From NCBI GenBank assembly GCA_963811595.1, contig CAWERW010000015.1, forward strand, positions 310,001 through 374,000: DNA of 64,000 bases, written 5' to 3'. The DNA comes from DASQFQ01 sp963811595 (GTDB taxonomy: Bacteria > Actinomycetota > Thermoleophilia > Solirubrobacterales > Solirubrobacteraceae). Made by a program: the position numbers and the translations under genes. Positions within the stretch are counted from its first letter, which is position 1, and each line of letters begins with the position of its first letter. A model generated the notes under the pieces. The model saw only the letters and a program-made list of their open reading frames with translations. It was not told where the DNA came from and made no database searches. Positions 7,833-17,043 of this stretch are shown piece after piece.

Positions 7833-8969
7833 ATGGACTCCGTGGTGATCGTCGGCGCCGGCACGTTCGGCGCATCGCTCGCATGGTGGCTGGCGCGCGA
7901 CGGCGCCGGCGTCACGCTCGTCGACCAGTTCGAGCCCGGCGACCGGCGCGCGACGTCGGGCGGCGAGACGCGCCTGATCCGCTGCGGCCACGGCGACGAC
8001 CCCGGCTACACGGCCTCCGCGCGCCGCGCGCGCACGCTGTGGCGCGAGCTCGAGGCCGAGTCGGGCGCGGACCTGCTGATCGAGTGCGGGCTCGTCTGGT
8101 TCGCGCGCCGGGCCGACGGCTGGGAGGCCGCCTCCGAGCGGACGATGCGCGCGCAGGACATCCCCGTCGAGCGGCTGGGTGTCGACGAGGGCGCGCGGCT
8201 GTTCCCCAGCTTCCGCGGCGACGACCTCGAGTTCCTCCTGCACGAGCCGGAGGCCGGCGTGCTCCGCGCCCAGCTCGCCACCCGGACGCTGGCGCGGCAG
8301 GCCGCCGCGCACGGCGCGCGCGTCGTCCGCGGCCGCGCGACGCCCGAAGGCGACCGCGTTGTCGTGGGCGACGAGCGCCTCGAAGCCGACGCGGTCGTGT
8401 GGGCCTGCGGCGGCTGGCTCGCGGACCTCTTCCCGGGCCTCGTGTCGCTGAAGACCACGCACCAGGACCTCTTCTTCATGGACGCCGGCGAGCCGTGGAC
8501 GCACACGCCCGGATGGGTCGACTACGACGGCGCCGTCTACGGCACCGGCGACCTCGACGGACTCGGCGTCAAGGGCGCCCCGGACTTCGAAGGTCCGCCG
8601 CTGGCGCCCGACGCCGAGCTCCCGGACTCCAACCCCGCCAACGAGCGCTGGATCCGCGACTACTTCGCCGGCCGCTTCCCGGCGCTCGCCGAGGCGCCGC
8701 TCAAGGGCTCGACCAGCTGCCGCTACGAGCTCTCGCCCGACTCGCACTTCATCGCCGCCCCGCACCCCGAGCACCCGGGCGTGTGGCTGCTCGGCGGCGG
8801 CTCCGGCCACGGCTTCAAGCACGGCCCGGCGATGGCCGAGGCGGTCGCCGGCACGCTGCGCGGCGGCGCGGTCCTGCCCGAGCGCTATGGGCTGGGCGAG
8901 CGGGACCCGGGCCACTCCATGCGCACCGCGGGCTCGAACCCGCAGGCCGGCGAGGCCGGGCCGGGCTAG
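7833..8969 (+). CDS. FAD-dependent oxidoreductase, DAO/sarcosine oxidase-like
   Basis: The protein is 378 aa. The N-terminal dinucleotide-binding motif is SVVIVGAGTFGASLAWWLAR, followed by the acidic end of strand 2 (LVDQFEPGD) and SGGETRLIRCGHGDD, which in monomeric sarcosine oxidase and relatives lies over the flavin. The C-terminal FAD motif is VWLLGGGSGHGFKHGPAMAE. A conserved SCRYELSPDSHFIAA segment fits the TTCLYT...D.DFIID block of that family. The likely reaction is oxidative demethylation or deamination of a secondary or N-methyl amine, giving peroxide; the substrate is not determined. It diverges from the carboxypeptidase-amidase gene with only 28 bases between starts. Confidence 0.88.
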   Translation: MDSVVIVGAGTFGASLAWWLARDGAGVTLVDQFEPGDRRATSGGETRLIRCGHGDDPGYTASARRARTLWRELEAESGADLLIECGLVWFARRADGWEAASERTMRAQDIPVERLGVDEGARLFPSFRGDDLEFLLHEPEAGVLRAQLATRTLARQAAAHGARVVRGRATPEGDRVVVGDERLEADAVVWACGGWLADLFPGLVSLKTTHQDLFFMDAGEPWTHTPGWVDYDGAVYGTGDLDGLGVKGAPDFEGPPLAPDAELPDSNPANERWIRDYFAGRFPALAEAPLKGSTSCRYELSPDSHFIAAPHPEHPGVWLLGGGSGHGFKHGPAMAEAVAGTLRGGAVLPERYGLGERDPGHSMRTAGSNPQAGEAGPG

Positions 8970-9001
8970 CGCACCGTAACTCCGGGTATCAACCCCGGGT
9001 G

Positions 9002-10069
9002 ATGCGCACCGCGCTGCTGTCCCTCGCCCTCCTGCTGCTCGCCGCCGCGCCGGCCGGAGCGCAGGAGAACCCGATCTTCCAGTCGCCCGGCATCCCGCCG
9101 CCGGGCGCCAACGACCCCGCGTGCGTGCCCGCGCCCGAGCACCCGTACCCGGTGATCCTCGTCCACGGGACGTTCGGCGACATGACGGTGTCGTGGAACA
9201 CGCTCTCGCCCGCGCTGCGCTCGCGCGGGTTCTGCGTCTGGGCACTCGACTACGGCCGCCGCGGCACCGGCCCGATCGACGCCTCCGCGGACCAGCTCGT
9301 CGCGTTCATCGACGAGGTGCGGGCGAAGACCGGCGCCGCCAAGGTGTCGCTGCTCGGCCACTCGCAGGGCGGGATGCTCTCGCGCTACGTCGCGGTCCGC
9401 CGCGGCCGGCTCGGCGTCGTCGACGACATCGTCGGGTTCGCGCCCTCGAGCCATGGCACGACGAACCCGCTCGCGGGGGGCGCCGGCGTGTTCGGCTGCA
9501 CGGCCTGCGTCGAGCAGCAGGCGGGCTCGGCGTTCATGCGCAAGGTCAACGAGCCGCCGCCCGAGGCGCCCGGCCCCGCCTGGTACACGGTGCTGACCAC
9601 GAAGCACGACGAGGTCGTCACGCCCTACCAGTCGCAGGCGCTCGCCGGCGACCACGCGACCAACGTGGTGCTCCAGGACAAGTGCCCGGCGGACCCGTTC
9701 GAGCACGTCACGATCGTCGGCGACCCGGTCGCGACCCAGTGGGCGATCAACGCGCTCGAGCAGCCCGGCGCCGCCGACCCGGGCTTCCAGCCCGACTGCA
9801 CCGGGCTCGCGGTCGCCCCCGCCAAGCCGCTGAAGATCGCGCTCGGCAAGCGTACGCGCGCCGGGATCCGCGTCCGCTGCAGCGGCCCGGAGGGCGCCGT
9901 CTGCATCGGCCGGCTGCTCAGCGGCCGCCGGGCGAAGGCGTTCCGCATCCGCGCCGGCACCAGCCGGGTCGTGCGACTGCGGCTCGGCAGGACGCGCCGC
10001 GTCCGCGCGGTGATGCCGCAGCCCGGCGGCGGTGTCCAGGTGGCGAAGCGCCGCTACCGGTTGCGCTGA
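9002..10069 (+). CDS. Secreted lipase/esterase, alpha/beta hydrolase (lipase class 2-like)
   Basis: The protein is 355 aa. A signal peptide MRTALLSLALLLLAAAPAGA ends at an AxA site near residue 20. The hydrolase core begins YPVILVHGTFGDM, the oxyanion-hole strand of EstA/lipase_2 enzymes. The nucleophile is in LLGHSQGGMLSRY, and a candidate acid and base lie in TKHDEVVTPYQSQ and DPFEHVTIVGD. The final 80 residues form a basic strand-rich tail (KIALGKRTRAGIRVRC, AKAFRIRAGTSRVVRLRLG) similar to the cell-surface beta domains common in secreted proteins of this lineage. An in-frame GTG sits directly before the ATG. Probably an extracellular triacylglycerol or ester hydrolase. Confidence 0.87.
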   Translation: MRTALLSLALLLLAAAPAGAQENPIFQSPGIPPPGANDPACVPAPEHPYPVILVHGTFGDMTVSWNTLSPALRSRGFCVWALDYGRRGTGPIDASADQLVAFIDEVRAKTGAAKVSLLGHSQGGMLSRYVAVRRGRLGVVDDIVGFAPSSHGTTNPLAGGAGVFGCTACVEQQAGSAFMRKVNEPPPEAPGPAWYTVLTTKHDEVVTPYQSQALAGDHATNVVLQDKCPADPFEHVTIVGDPVATQWAINALEQPGAADPGFQPDCTGLAVAPAKPLKIALGKRTRAGIRVRCSGPEGAVCIGRLLSGRRAKAFRIRAGTSRVVRLRLGRTRRVRAVMPQPGGGVQVAKRRYRLR

Positions 10070-10095
10070 CGCCTCCGGCCCGCGAGGATCGGGCC

Positions 10096-11677
10096 ATGTA
10101 CGACTACGTGATCGTCGGCGCCGGCTCTGCCGGCTGCGTGCTGGCCAACCGCCTGTCCGAGGACCCGGACTGCTCCGTCTGCCTCGTCGAGGCCGGCCCG
10201 CCGGACACCGAGGACGGCCTGCACATCCCGGTCGCCTTCTCCCAGCTCTACAAGACGCCCTTCGACTGGGACTTCGCGACCGAGCCCGAGCCCGCGCTCG
10301 ACGGCCGCAGCGTCTACCTCCCGCGTGGCCGCGTGCTCGGCGGCTCCTCCTCGCTGAACGCGATGATCTACATCCGCGGCAACCGCCGCGACTACGACGA
10401 GTGGCGCGACCTCGGCAACGCCGGCTGGGGCTGGGACGACGTGCTGCCCTACTTCAAGCGCGCCGAGGACAACGAGCGCGGCGCGTCGGAGTTCCACGGC
10501 GCCGGCGGGCCGCTGTCCGTCTCGGACTCGCATTCCATGCACCCGCTCGCGGACGCCTTCGTCGACGCGGCCGCGGCGACCGGGATCGGCAAGCTCGAGG
10601 ACTTCAACACCGGCGAGCAGGACGGCGTCGGCCGGTACCAGCTGACGCAGCGCAACGGGATGCGGTGCTCGACCGCGGTGGCCTATCTCCACCCCGCGCT
10701 GCCGCGACCGAACCTGACGCTGATCCCGATGGCGTTCGTGACCCGCGTGCTGTTCGACGGCACGCGCGCATCGGGCGTCGAGGCCGTCGTCGACGGTGCG
10801 CCGACCGCGCTGGAGGCGTCGCAGGAGGTCATCCTCTGCGCCGGCGCCTATCAGTCGCCGCAGCTGCTGATGCTCTCCGGCATCGGCCCGCGCGACGAGC
10901 TGGGCGGCTACGGGATCGACGTGCTGGTCGACCAGCCCGAGGTGGGCGGCAACCTCCAGGACCACCTCAACGCCGGGATCATCCTCTTCACCGACGACCC
11001 GACGACGCTCGAGACGGCCGAGACGGAAGAGAACGTCGCGCTCCTGCAGACGCAGGGCCGCGGCCCGCTGACGTCCAACATCGCCGAGTCCGGCGGCTTC
11101 TGGCGCTCGCGCGACGGTCTCGACGCGCCCGACGTGCAGTTCCACTTCGCGCCCGTGATGTTCGCCGAGGAGGGCCTGCTGGAGCCGTTCGACCACGCCT
11201 ACTCCTACGGCGCGTGCGTGGTCAAGCCGACCTCGCGCGGGCGCGTCTCGCTGCGCTCCGCCGACCCCGCCGACAAGCCGCGCATCCTCACGAACTTCCT
11301 CGGCACCGAGGAGGACTGGGCGGTACAGGTCGCCGGCATCCGCAAGTGCCTGGAGATCCGCGAGCAGCAGCCGCTGAAGGGCTACGAGCGCGCGCCCTAC
11401 GAGGTCCCGGACTCCGACGACGAGGCCGCGATCCGCGAGCACGTGCGCGCGAAGGGCCACCACCTCTACCACCCGGTCGGCACCTGCGCGATGGGCCGGG
11501 TCGTCGACGCGGAGCTGCGCGTCCAGGGCGTCGACGGCCTGCGCGTGGTCGACGCCTCGGTGATGCCGACGCTCGTGCGCGGCAACACCAACGCGCCGAC
11601 GATCATGATCGCGGAGAAGGCCGCGGACCTGGTGCGCGGCGGGGTCGCCGCGCCGGCGGCGACCGCGAGCCGTCTAG
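10096..11677 (+). CDS. GMC family oxidoreductase (choline dehydrogenase-like), no in-frame stop at expected end
   Basis: About 525 aa of clear homology. It begins MYDYVIVGAGSAGCVLANRL (FAD motif), continues with GRVLGGSSSLNAMIYIRG (GMC signature 1) and the signature 2 region LCAGAYQSPQLLMLSGIGP, and ends with the active-site pair in KGHHLYHPVGTCAMG and NTNAPTIMIAEKAADLV. It oxidises an alcohol using FAD; the substrate is unknown. The annotated end is a judgement: the reading frame does not stop after the conserved terminus but stays open antisense to the next gene until 13491. One base out of frame, TAG at 11675-11677 would end it. That TAG lies in the CTAG that also ends the convergent gene. 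A one-base indel near the GGGG at 11641 is suspected. Confidence 0.9.
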
Positions 11678-12768
11678 TCCGAGCGCGCGTAGTCGATCAC
11701 GGCCCCCGCCACGGCGGCGAGGGGCACGGCGACGAACGCCCCGACGAGGCCGGCGACGACGCCGCCCGCCGTCAGCGCGAGCAGCACCACGACCGGGTGC
11801 AGCTCGATCCTGCGCCCGACCAGCAGCGGCTGCAGGAGGTTGCCGTCGAGCTGCTGCACGACGACGATCGCGATGCCGACCACCAGCGCCGCGAGCCCGC
11901 CCTTCGCCACCAGCGCGACGAGCACCGCCGCGGCCCCGATCACGACCGCGCCGACCACCGGGAAGAACGAGGCGAGGAACGTCAGCACGGTGAGCGGCAT
12001 CGCCAGCGGGACGCCCATCACCACCAGCACCGCCCCGATCAGCAGCGAGTCGATCAGCGCGACCAGCGCGACGCCGTGCAGGTAGCCGGTGAGCACGTGC
12101 CACACGCGCTCGCCCAGCTCCTCGGCCGTGTCGCGGTGGCGGCCGAACAGCCCTGCGATCCAGCTCCACATCATGCGCCCGTCCTTGACGAAGAAGAACG
12201 TCAGCACGAACGTCAGGAGGATCGCGGCGAGCACGTTGAGCGCCGCCAGCGCGCCCGAGACGGCGCCGCCGGTGAGGTTCCCGCCGCTGCCCTTGAGGCT
12301 CTTGACGCCGTCGTCGACCGCCTTGTCGACCTCGGCCTGCGAGACCCCGAGCGGCCGCAGCAGCTCGCCGGCCTTGCGGCTGCCCTGCTCGACGTTGGTC
12401 CCGACCTCGCCGAGCTCGGAGACGAACGGCGGCACGATCAGCGTCAGCACGACCGCGAGCAGCGCGATCCCGCCGGTCACCACGAGCAGGGCCGCGGCGC
12501 GCTCGTGCATCCCGCGGTCGCGCAGCCGGTGGGCGAGCGGCACGAGCAGCGTCGCGAGCAGCAGCGCGACGATGACCGGGACGACGACCAGGAGCAGCTT
12601 GCCCGCGACGTAGCCCACCACGTAGAGCGCGAGCGCGAGCAGCCCGATCCGCCACGTCCAGGCGGCGGCGACGACGAGACCGCGCGGGACGCCCTCGGGC
12701 GGGCCGGCTGTCAGCTCACGGGGTACTCCGTTGCCCCCGGCCTTGGGGGCAGACTGCGTACGCGCCAT
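11674..12768 (-). CDS. AI-2E family transporter-like membrane protein
   Basis: The protein is 364 aa with about eight hydrophobic segments. It follows the AI-2E (PerM/TqsA) pattern: paired N-terminal helices (LLALALYVVGYVAG and LLLVVVPVIVALLLATLLVP), a long soluble loop with coiled-coil character (about 100-170), then VLTFVLTFFFVKDG, the conserved FFP segment in LASFFPVVGAVVIGAAAVLVAL, and a last pair ending VAVPLAAVAGAVIDYAR. Family members export small signals or act as antiporters (sodium-proton in some homologues), so the substrate is open. It probably stands alone; the stop TAG is within CTAG at 11674-11677. Confidence 0.9.
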   Translation of the reverse strand: MARTQSAPKAGGNGVPRELTAGPPEGVPRGLVVAAAWTWRIGLLALALYVVGYVAGKLLLVVVPVIVALLLATLLVPLAHRLRDRGMHERAAALLVVTGGIALLAVVLTLIVPPFVSELGEVGTNVEQGSRKAGELLRPLGVSQAEVDKAVDDGVKSLKGSGGNLTGGAVSGALAALNVLAAILLTFVLTFFFVKDGRMMWSWIAGLFGRHRDTAEELGERVWHVLTGYLHGVALVALIDSLLIGAVLVVMGVPLAMPLTVLTFLASFFPVVGAVVIGAAAVLVALVAKGGLAALVVGIAIVVVQQLDGNLLQPLLVGRRIELHPVVVLLALTAGGVVAGLVGAFVAVPLAAVAGAVIDYARSD

Positions 12769-12810
12769 GTCCAGGAGGGTCCCCGGACTGCGGCGTGCGC
12801 ACGCCTGCGG

Positions 12811-13901
12811 TCAGCGCAGCGGTGCGGGCTTGGCCCGTTCGCCCTTCTTGTAGGTCCGCATGACGATGCGGCGGCGGACCGTGCGATTGCCCGCGGACGA
12901 GCGCATCTTCGCGGTCACCGTGATGCCGACGCGGCCCTTGAGGCGGAGCTGGCGCTTGAGGCGGCGCAGCGCCTTCGGCGTGAGCTTGAGCCAGAAGCGC
13001 TGCTCGCGGCCGATGCGCTTGGTCTTGAACCAGCGCTTCTGCTTCTTGATCACGCGCTTGGCCATCAGCGTCTTGGGCTTCTTCGCCTTCTTGCCCTTCT
13101 TCTTGGCCGGCTTCGGCGCGTTGTCGATCTTGGCGCTGAAGCGCAGCTTGCACTTGACGTCGCACTTCGCGTAGACGGCCAGCTTGCGCGGCTTGATGAC
13201 CCGCTGGGCCGGCAGGCGCAGGTGCACGAGCGCCGGGCGGACCGGCGTCGGGGTCGGCCCGGGCGCGGGGGTGACGGCAGGCGGCGGGACCGGCGTCGAG
13301 GGCGTGGGCTTCGGCTTGGGCTTGCCCGGCGTCGCCGTCGGGTGGGCGTGGGCGTCGGGGTCGGCGTCGGATCGATCGCGCTCATCTGCCAGCGCAGCGC
13401 GAGCTCGATCCGCGAGCCCTTGAGCAGGTTGTCGCCCAGCGCCGGGCCGGCGGGCCGGCCGGAGTCGGGGAAGAGCGCGGTCACGCGGTAGGTACGGCCC
13501 TGGCCGCCCGGCACCGTGCCCAGCCCGAGCGGGGCGCTGCGCGTGAGCGAGGTCTCGATCGGCGGGCGGCCCGAGGTGAGGTCCTCGAGGCGCAGGCGCA
13601 TCACGTCCGAGAGGCGGCCGCCGAACGCGCCGGGGGTGTCGAGCACGTCGTCGATCGTCAGATCGAGGGTCCCGGCCTTGTCGCCGAGGTTCGTCAGCGT
13701 GACGATGCCGGTGACGCTGCCGCCGGGCAGCAGGCGCTCGCCGTGCAGCAGCGCGACGCCGTCGCGGGTCGCGGAGAGCGTGAGCGGCCCGTCGGCCTGC
13801 AGCCGCCCGAGCTCCGCCTCGCGCGGGCCCGCCGAGGCGACGCCGGTCAGCGCGAGCAGGAGCGCGACGACAGGTACGACAGCCCCGGGACGGCGGAACA
13901 T
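12811..13901 (-). pseudogene. TasA-like secreted protein interrupted by a frameshift in a Pro-Thr tract
   Basis: The first frame (13901 down to about 13340) encodes a signal peptide (VVPVVALLLALTGVASA) and a TasA/camelysin-type beta domain (GSVTGIVTLTNLGDKAGTL, LGDNLLKGSRIELALRWQ), then DPTPTPTPTPT. After that the frame turns into arginine-rich nonsense. Shifting by one base at the GGG run at 13340-13342 (plus strand) restores TATPGKPKPKPTPSTP and a sensible lysine/arginine-rich beta domain ending RTYKKGERAKPAPLR at 12811. One C missing from the coding strand would explain it. It starts one base after sipW stops. The break may be a sequencing error, a real mutation, or slippage-based variation of a surface protein. 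Confidence 0.7.
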
Positions 13902-13902
13902 C

Positions 13903-14469
13903 TCATGCAGTCCCGCGCTCGGCGACCAGGCGGCCGCCTTCGCGCCAGAGGCGCGCCAGCATGAAGAGGACGATCAGGAGCGCCGGCAGCACGAGCAGGG
14001 CCATCCGCAGGTGCGGGGTGCCGAGCGCGACGAAGACCCAGCCGAGGTACGGGACGGCGAAGCTGTAGCGAGCTTGCGTCGGCTTGTCGAGCTGGAAGGG
14101 GCGCATGTCCGGGGCGGCGTTGTTGTCGCCCTGGGTGCGGAAGACGGGGCCGCCCTTCTCGCCGCGCTTGACCGAGATGATCCGGTGCGTGACGGGCTGG
14201 CGGCGGCCGGGCGGCTGGTAGGTGATGACGTCGCCGGCGCGCAGCTGCCGCACCGGCACGACCTCGTCGAAGACCAGCGAGCCGCGGTGGATCGTGGGCT
14301 CCATCGAGCTGCCCACGAGGACGTAGCGCTCGTAGCCCAGCAGGCCGGGGACGAACGTCGCCGCGACGGCGGCGAGCGCCACCAGGAGCAGAACGGCCGT
14401 GAGCCCGCGGCCGGCCATATTGGCCAGCGCGCGGGCTCGAGTACCGATGGTCGTCTGCGACCGGGTCAT
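13903..14469 (-). CDS. sipW: SipW-like type I signal peptidase
   Basis: The protein is 188 aa. One N-terminal membrane segment (LTAVLLLVALAAVAATFVPG) is followed by YVLVGSSMEPTIHRGSL, the catalytic serine box of S26 peptidases, then GDVITYQPP, THRIISV and FRTQGDNNAAPD. The second catalytic position is histidine (THRI) rather than lysine, the mark of the ER/SipW branch. A second membrane helix lies at the C-terminus (MALLVLPALLIVLFMLARLW). SipW processes TasA-type matrix proteins in Bacillus. Its ATG overlaps the tasA stop (TAATG), and a TasA-like gene follows one base after its stop, so these are its probable substrates. Confidence 0.92.
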   Translation of the reverse strand: MTRSQTTIGTRARALANMAGRGLTAVLLLVALAAVAATFVPGLLGYERYVLVGSSMEPTIHRGSLVFDEVVPVRQLRAGDVITYQPPGRRQPVTHRIISVKRGEKGGPVFRTQGDNNAAPDMRPFQLDKPTQARYSFAVPYLGWVFVALGTPHLRMALLVLPALLIVLFMLARLWREGGRLVAERGTA

Positions 14470-15035
14470 TACTCGGCGACCGACTCCCAGAGGAAATCGA
14501 CCTCGACGTTGTCGCCCTTGTAGACGTTGTCGCCCGCGTTCGGGCCCGACGGCGTGCCGTTGTCCGGGAAGTGGACCGTGAACTTGTAGTCGCGGCTGTT
14601 GCCGGCGGCGATGTCGCCCATGTCCTGCTCGGGCATGTCGGCGATCGTGCCCTCGTAGATCTCGACGGGCGTCGAGGTGCTGACGTCCTCGATCGTGAGC
14701 TCGAGGTTCTCGGACAGCGGGTTGGCGCCGTCGGAGTCGACGACGTTGTCCTTGGAGAGCGTGAACTCGCCGTCGACGTTGCCGTCGTTGCCGATCGTGA
14801 CCGTGCCGACGCCGTCGTCGCCCGGGAGGAGACCAGCGACGTTGAGGATCATGCCGGGGGCCTTCGAGTTGCTGTGGCTCAGGTTGCCGGCGGTGACGAT
14901 GTTGCCGACGTTGGCCGAGGTGCTCGTGAACGACGCACCCGAGGCGACGGCCATCATGGCCGCGAGCGCCAGCGCGAACAGAGCACCGACGATCTTGTTG
15001 GGGGATGCCTGCCAGAGGGCAGTTACGCGCTGCAT
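14469..15035 (-). CDS. tasA: TasA/camelysin family secreted matrix protein
   Basis: The protein is 188 aa. The long N-region and hydrophobic core KIVGALFALALAAMMAVASG form a signal peptide of the type cut by SipW. The mature part starts ASFTSTSANVGNIVTAGNL, the standard opening of CalY/TasA proteins, and ends in the beta-sandwich segments GDDGVGTVTIGNDGNVDGEF, DYKFTVHFPDNG and NVYKGDNVEVDFLWE. TasA polymerises into biofilm fibres in Bacillus; here a cell-surface or matrix fibre role is inferred. It is first in the tasA-sipW-tasA-like unit. The 120-base gap upstream has AGGAG about a dozen bases before the ATG; I see no clear promoter boxes. Confidence 0.9.
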   Translation of the reverse strand: MQRVTALWQASPNKIVGALFALALAAMMAVASGASFTSTSANVGNIVTAGNLSHSNSKAPGMILNVAGLLPGDDGVGTVTIGNDGNVDGEFTLSKDNVVDSDGANPLSENLELTIEDVSTSTPVEIYEGTIADMPEQDMGDIAAGNSRDYKFTVHFPDNGTPSGPNAGDNVYKGDNVEVDFLWESVAE

Positions 15036-15155
15036 GATTTCCTGACGCTCCTAAGGGGGAAGGGGGATCTGCCTCCCTATCGACAGCGCGTCCAGAATCT
15101 CTTGAAGATCTAACTAGGACAAACGTCCACCCTGGCCACTCGTATGAGCGGCCGG

Positions 15156-15809
15156 CTAGTCGACGAGGCGGCGCTCCACGGCCCAGCGACTGAGCTCGTG
15201 GCGGTTCGAGAGCTGCAGCTTGCGCAGCACCGCTGACACGTGGGCCTCGACGGTCTTGGCGGAGATATGGAGCCTCAGGGCGATCTCCTTGTACATGTAG
15301 CCGCGGGCGATGTGCTGCAGCACCTCGCGCTCGCGCGCGGTCAGCTGGTCGAGCTCGGGGTCGATCTCGGCTGGCGCCGGCGCGGTCGTCCCGCCCGCGA
15401 ACGCGTCGAGCACGAAGCCGGCCAGCCGCGGGGAGAACACCGCGTCGCCGCCGGCCACGCGACGCACGGCGTCCGCGAGCTCGGGGCCGGAGATCGTCTT
15501 CGTGACGTAGCCGCGCGCGCCCGCGCGGATGATCGCGATGACGTCCTCGGCGGCGTCCGACACCGACAGCGCGAGGAAGCGCTGGGCCGGCCGCCGGAGC
15601 GCCACGTCGCGGATCACCTGCACGCCGCCGCCGCCGGGCATCTGGACGTCGAGCAGCACGACGTCGGGCTCGAGCTCGATCACGCAGCGCACCGCGTCCT
15701 CGACGGTGGCGGCGTCGCCGAGCACCTCGACGAGCCCGTCGAGCTCGGCGCGCACGCCGGCGCGGAACAGCTGGTGGTCGTCGACGATCACGACGCTCGG
15801 GGCGCTCAT
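15156..15809 (-). CDS. NarL/LuxR-family response regulator
   Basis: The protein is 217 aa. The receiver domain occupies residues 1-125: VVIVDDHQLFRAGVR supplies the acidic pocket, D54 in VVLLDVQMPG is the phosphorylation site, and LSVSDAAED and RGYVTKTIS supply the conserved Ser and Lys. The LuxR helix-turn-helix lies at about 150-205 (LTAREREVLQHIARGYMYKE, then ISAKTVEAHVSAVLRKLQL). Its ATG overlaps the stop of the PspC-type histidine kinase (ATGA), so the two form a cognate pair. By analogy with LiaR it probably regulates envelope-stress genes. The neighbouring tasA-sipW operon is a possible target, unproven. Confidence 0.93.
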   Translation of the reverse strand: MSAPSVVIVDDHQLFRAGVRAELDGLVEVLGDAATVEDAVRCVIELEPDVVLLDVQMPGGGGVQVIRDVALRRPAQRFLALSVSDAAEDVIAIIRAGARGYVTKTISGPELADAVRRVAGGDAVFSPRLAGFVLDAFAGGTTAPAPAEIDPELDQLTAREREVLQHIARGYMYKEIALRLHISAKTVEAHVSAVLRKLQLSNRHELSRWAVERRLVD

Positions 15810-17026
15810 GAGCGGCGCAGCCTCAGCTCGACCTCGGTGCCCTCGCCGGGCACCGAGTGGATCATCGCGGTGCCGCCGTGGCGCTCCATACGCCCGACGA
15901 TCGACTCGCGCACGCCGCGGCGGTCGGCGGGGACGGCGGCGAGGTCGAAGCCGGGCCCGCGATCGCGCACGAACACCTCGACCTCGTGCTCGCGGGCCTC
16001 CGCGTACACGGACACCGAGCCCGCGCCGAACTTCGCGGCGTTGACGATCGCCTCGCGCGCCGCCGCGACGAGCGCCTCGGCCTCGTCGTCGAGCGGCGCG
16101 TCGCCGACCGCCACCACGTCGACCGGCACGGCGTGCGCCTCCTCGACCTCGGCGGCGGCGAGCTCCAGCGCGGCCGCGAACGTCGAGCGCTCGCCGTACG
16201 GCCGGCCGCCGTTGAGCCACGCGCGCAGCTCGCGCTCCTGGCGGCGCGCGAGCGCGGCGACGTCGCGCGGGTTGTCGGCCTGGCGCTGCATCAGCGCGAG
16301 CGTCTGGAGCACGGAATCGTGGAGATGCGCGGCGAGCTCGGCGCGCTCCTGCGAGCGCACGCGCTCCGCGCGCTCGTCGGCGAGCCCGCGCACGAGCCGG
16401 ATCCACCACGGCGCGAGGATCAGCGTGCCCGCGACGAGCACGACGACGACCGGCAGGAGCACGTCGCGGGCGGGCCGCAGCGCGTCGTTGAAGTAGAGGA
16501 AGAGGAGCGCAGCCCCGACCACCAGCGCGACGCCGAGCGCCGCGCGGCCGAGCGCGCTGCCGCTCTGGCGCCGGCGCTCCGCGCGCTCCTCCGGCGCGGG
16601 CGCGGGCTCGGCGGCGCGCGCCGACTGGCGCCAGATCAGCGCGCCGCCCGCGGCGGCGAGCACCGCCGGCCACACGAGCCCGTCGCCGATCCACAGCCCC
16701 CACGCGCGGAACAGCAGCAGCAGCGCCATCATCAGCATCCCGATGCCGATCGCCACGCTCCAGGTGTCGCGGCTGCCGGGCACGCTCAGCGGGGTGACGC
16801 GCGACTCGCCGACGGCGGGCAGCAGCGCCCACGCCAGCAGGTAGGCGAACACGCCCAGGCCGCCGGCCGCGGTCGCCGCCACGAACACGATGCGCAGAAC
16901 GATCGGGTCGATCCCGAGCCGCCGCCCGAGGCCGGCGCAGACGCCGCCGATGATCGCTCCGTCGCGATCGCGGCGCAGCGGCTGCGGCGGTGCGGCCGGC
17001 GGCTCCAGCGCGCTCATGCCCGCCAT
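15806..17026 (-). CDS. PspC-domain sensor histidine kinase (LiaS/NarX type)
   Basis: The protein is 406 aa; an ATG at 17017 is an alternative start. A PspC domain at 17-72 (DGAIIGGVCAGLGRRLGIDP, then VFAYLLAWALLP) is followed by four membrane helices to about residue 205. The dimerisation/phosphoacceptor helix reads ERAELAAHLHDSVLQTLALM, with His236 in LHDS the likely phosphorylation site (HisKA_3 family). The ATPase domain has AAREAIVNAAKFGAGSVSVY, DRGPGF and GTEVELRL. The catalytic part matches kinases that pair with NarL-type regulators. PspC fused to a kinase is a known actinobacterial arrangement thought to sense membrane stress. Confidence 0.92.
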   Translation of the reverse strand: MAGMSALEPPAAPPQPLRRDRDGAIIGGVCAGLGRRLGIDPIVLRIVFVAATAAGGLGVFAYLLAWALLPAVGESRVTPLSVPGSRDTWSVAIGIGMLMMALLLLFRAWGLWIGDGLVWPAVLAAAGGALIWRQSARAAEPAPAPEERAERRRQSGSALGRAALGVALVVGAALLFLYFNDALRPARDVLLPVVVVLVAGTLILAPWWIRLVRGLADERAERVRSQERAELAAHLHDSVLQTLALMQRQADNPRDVAALARRQERELRAWLNGGRPYGERSTFAAALELAAAEVEEAHAVPVDVVAVGDAPLDDEAEALVAAAREAIVNAAKFGAGSVSVYAEAREHEVEVFVRDRGPGFDLAAVPADRRGVRESIVGRMERHGGTAMIHSVPGEGTEVELRLRRS

Positions 17027-17043
17027 GTTCGCAGCGTCCTCCG

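Noticed and set aside
9121..13491. Open frame of 1456 codons on the plus strand spanning lipase, GMC oxidoreductase and the AI-2E region
   Set aside because: Only the GMC part is coding. Before 10096 the frame is a shadow of the lipase and after about 11677 it is antisense to the AI-2E and TasA-like genes, with arginine/histidine-rich nonsense.
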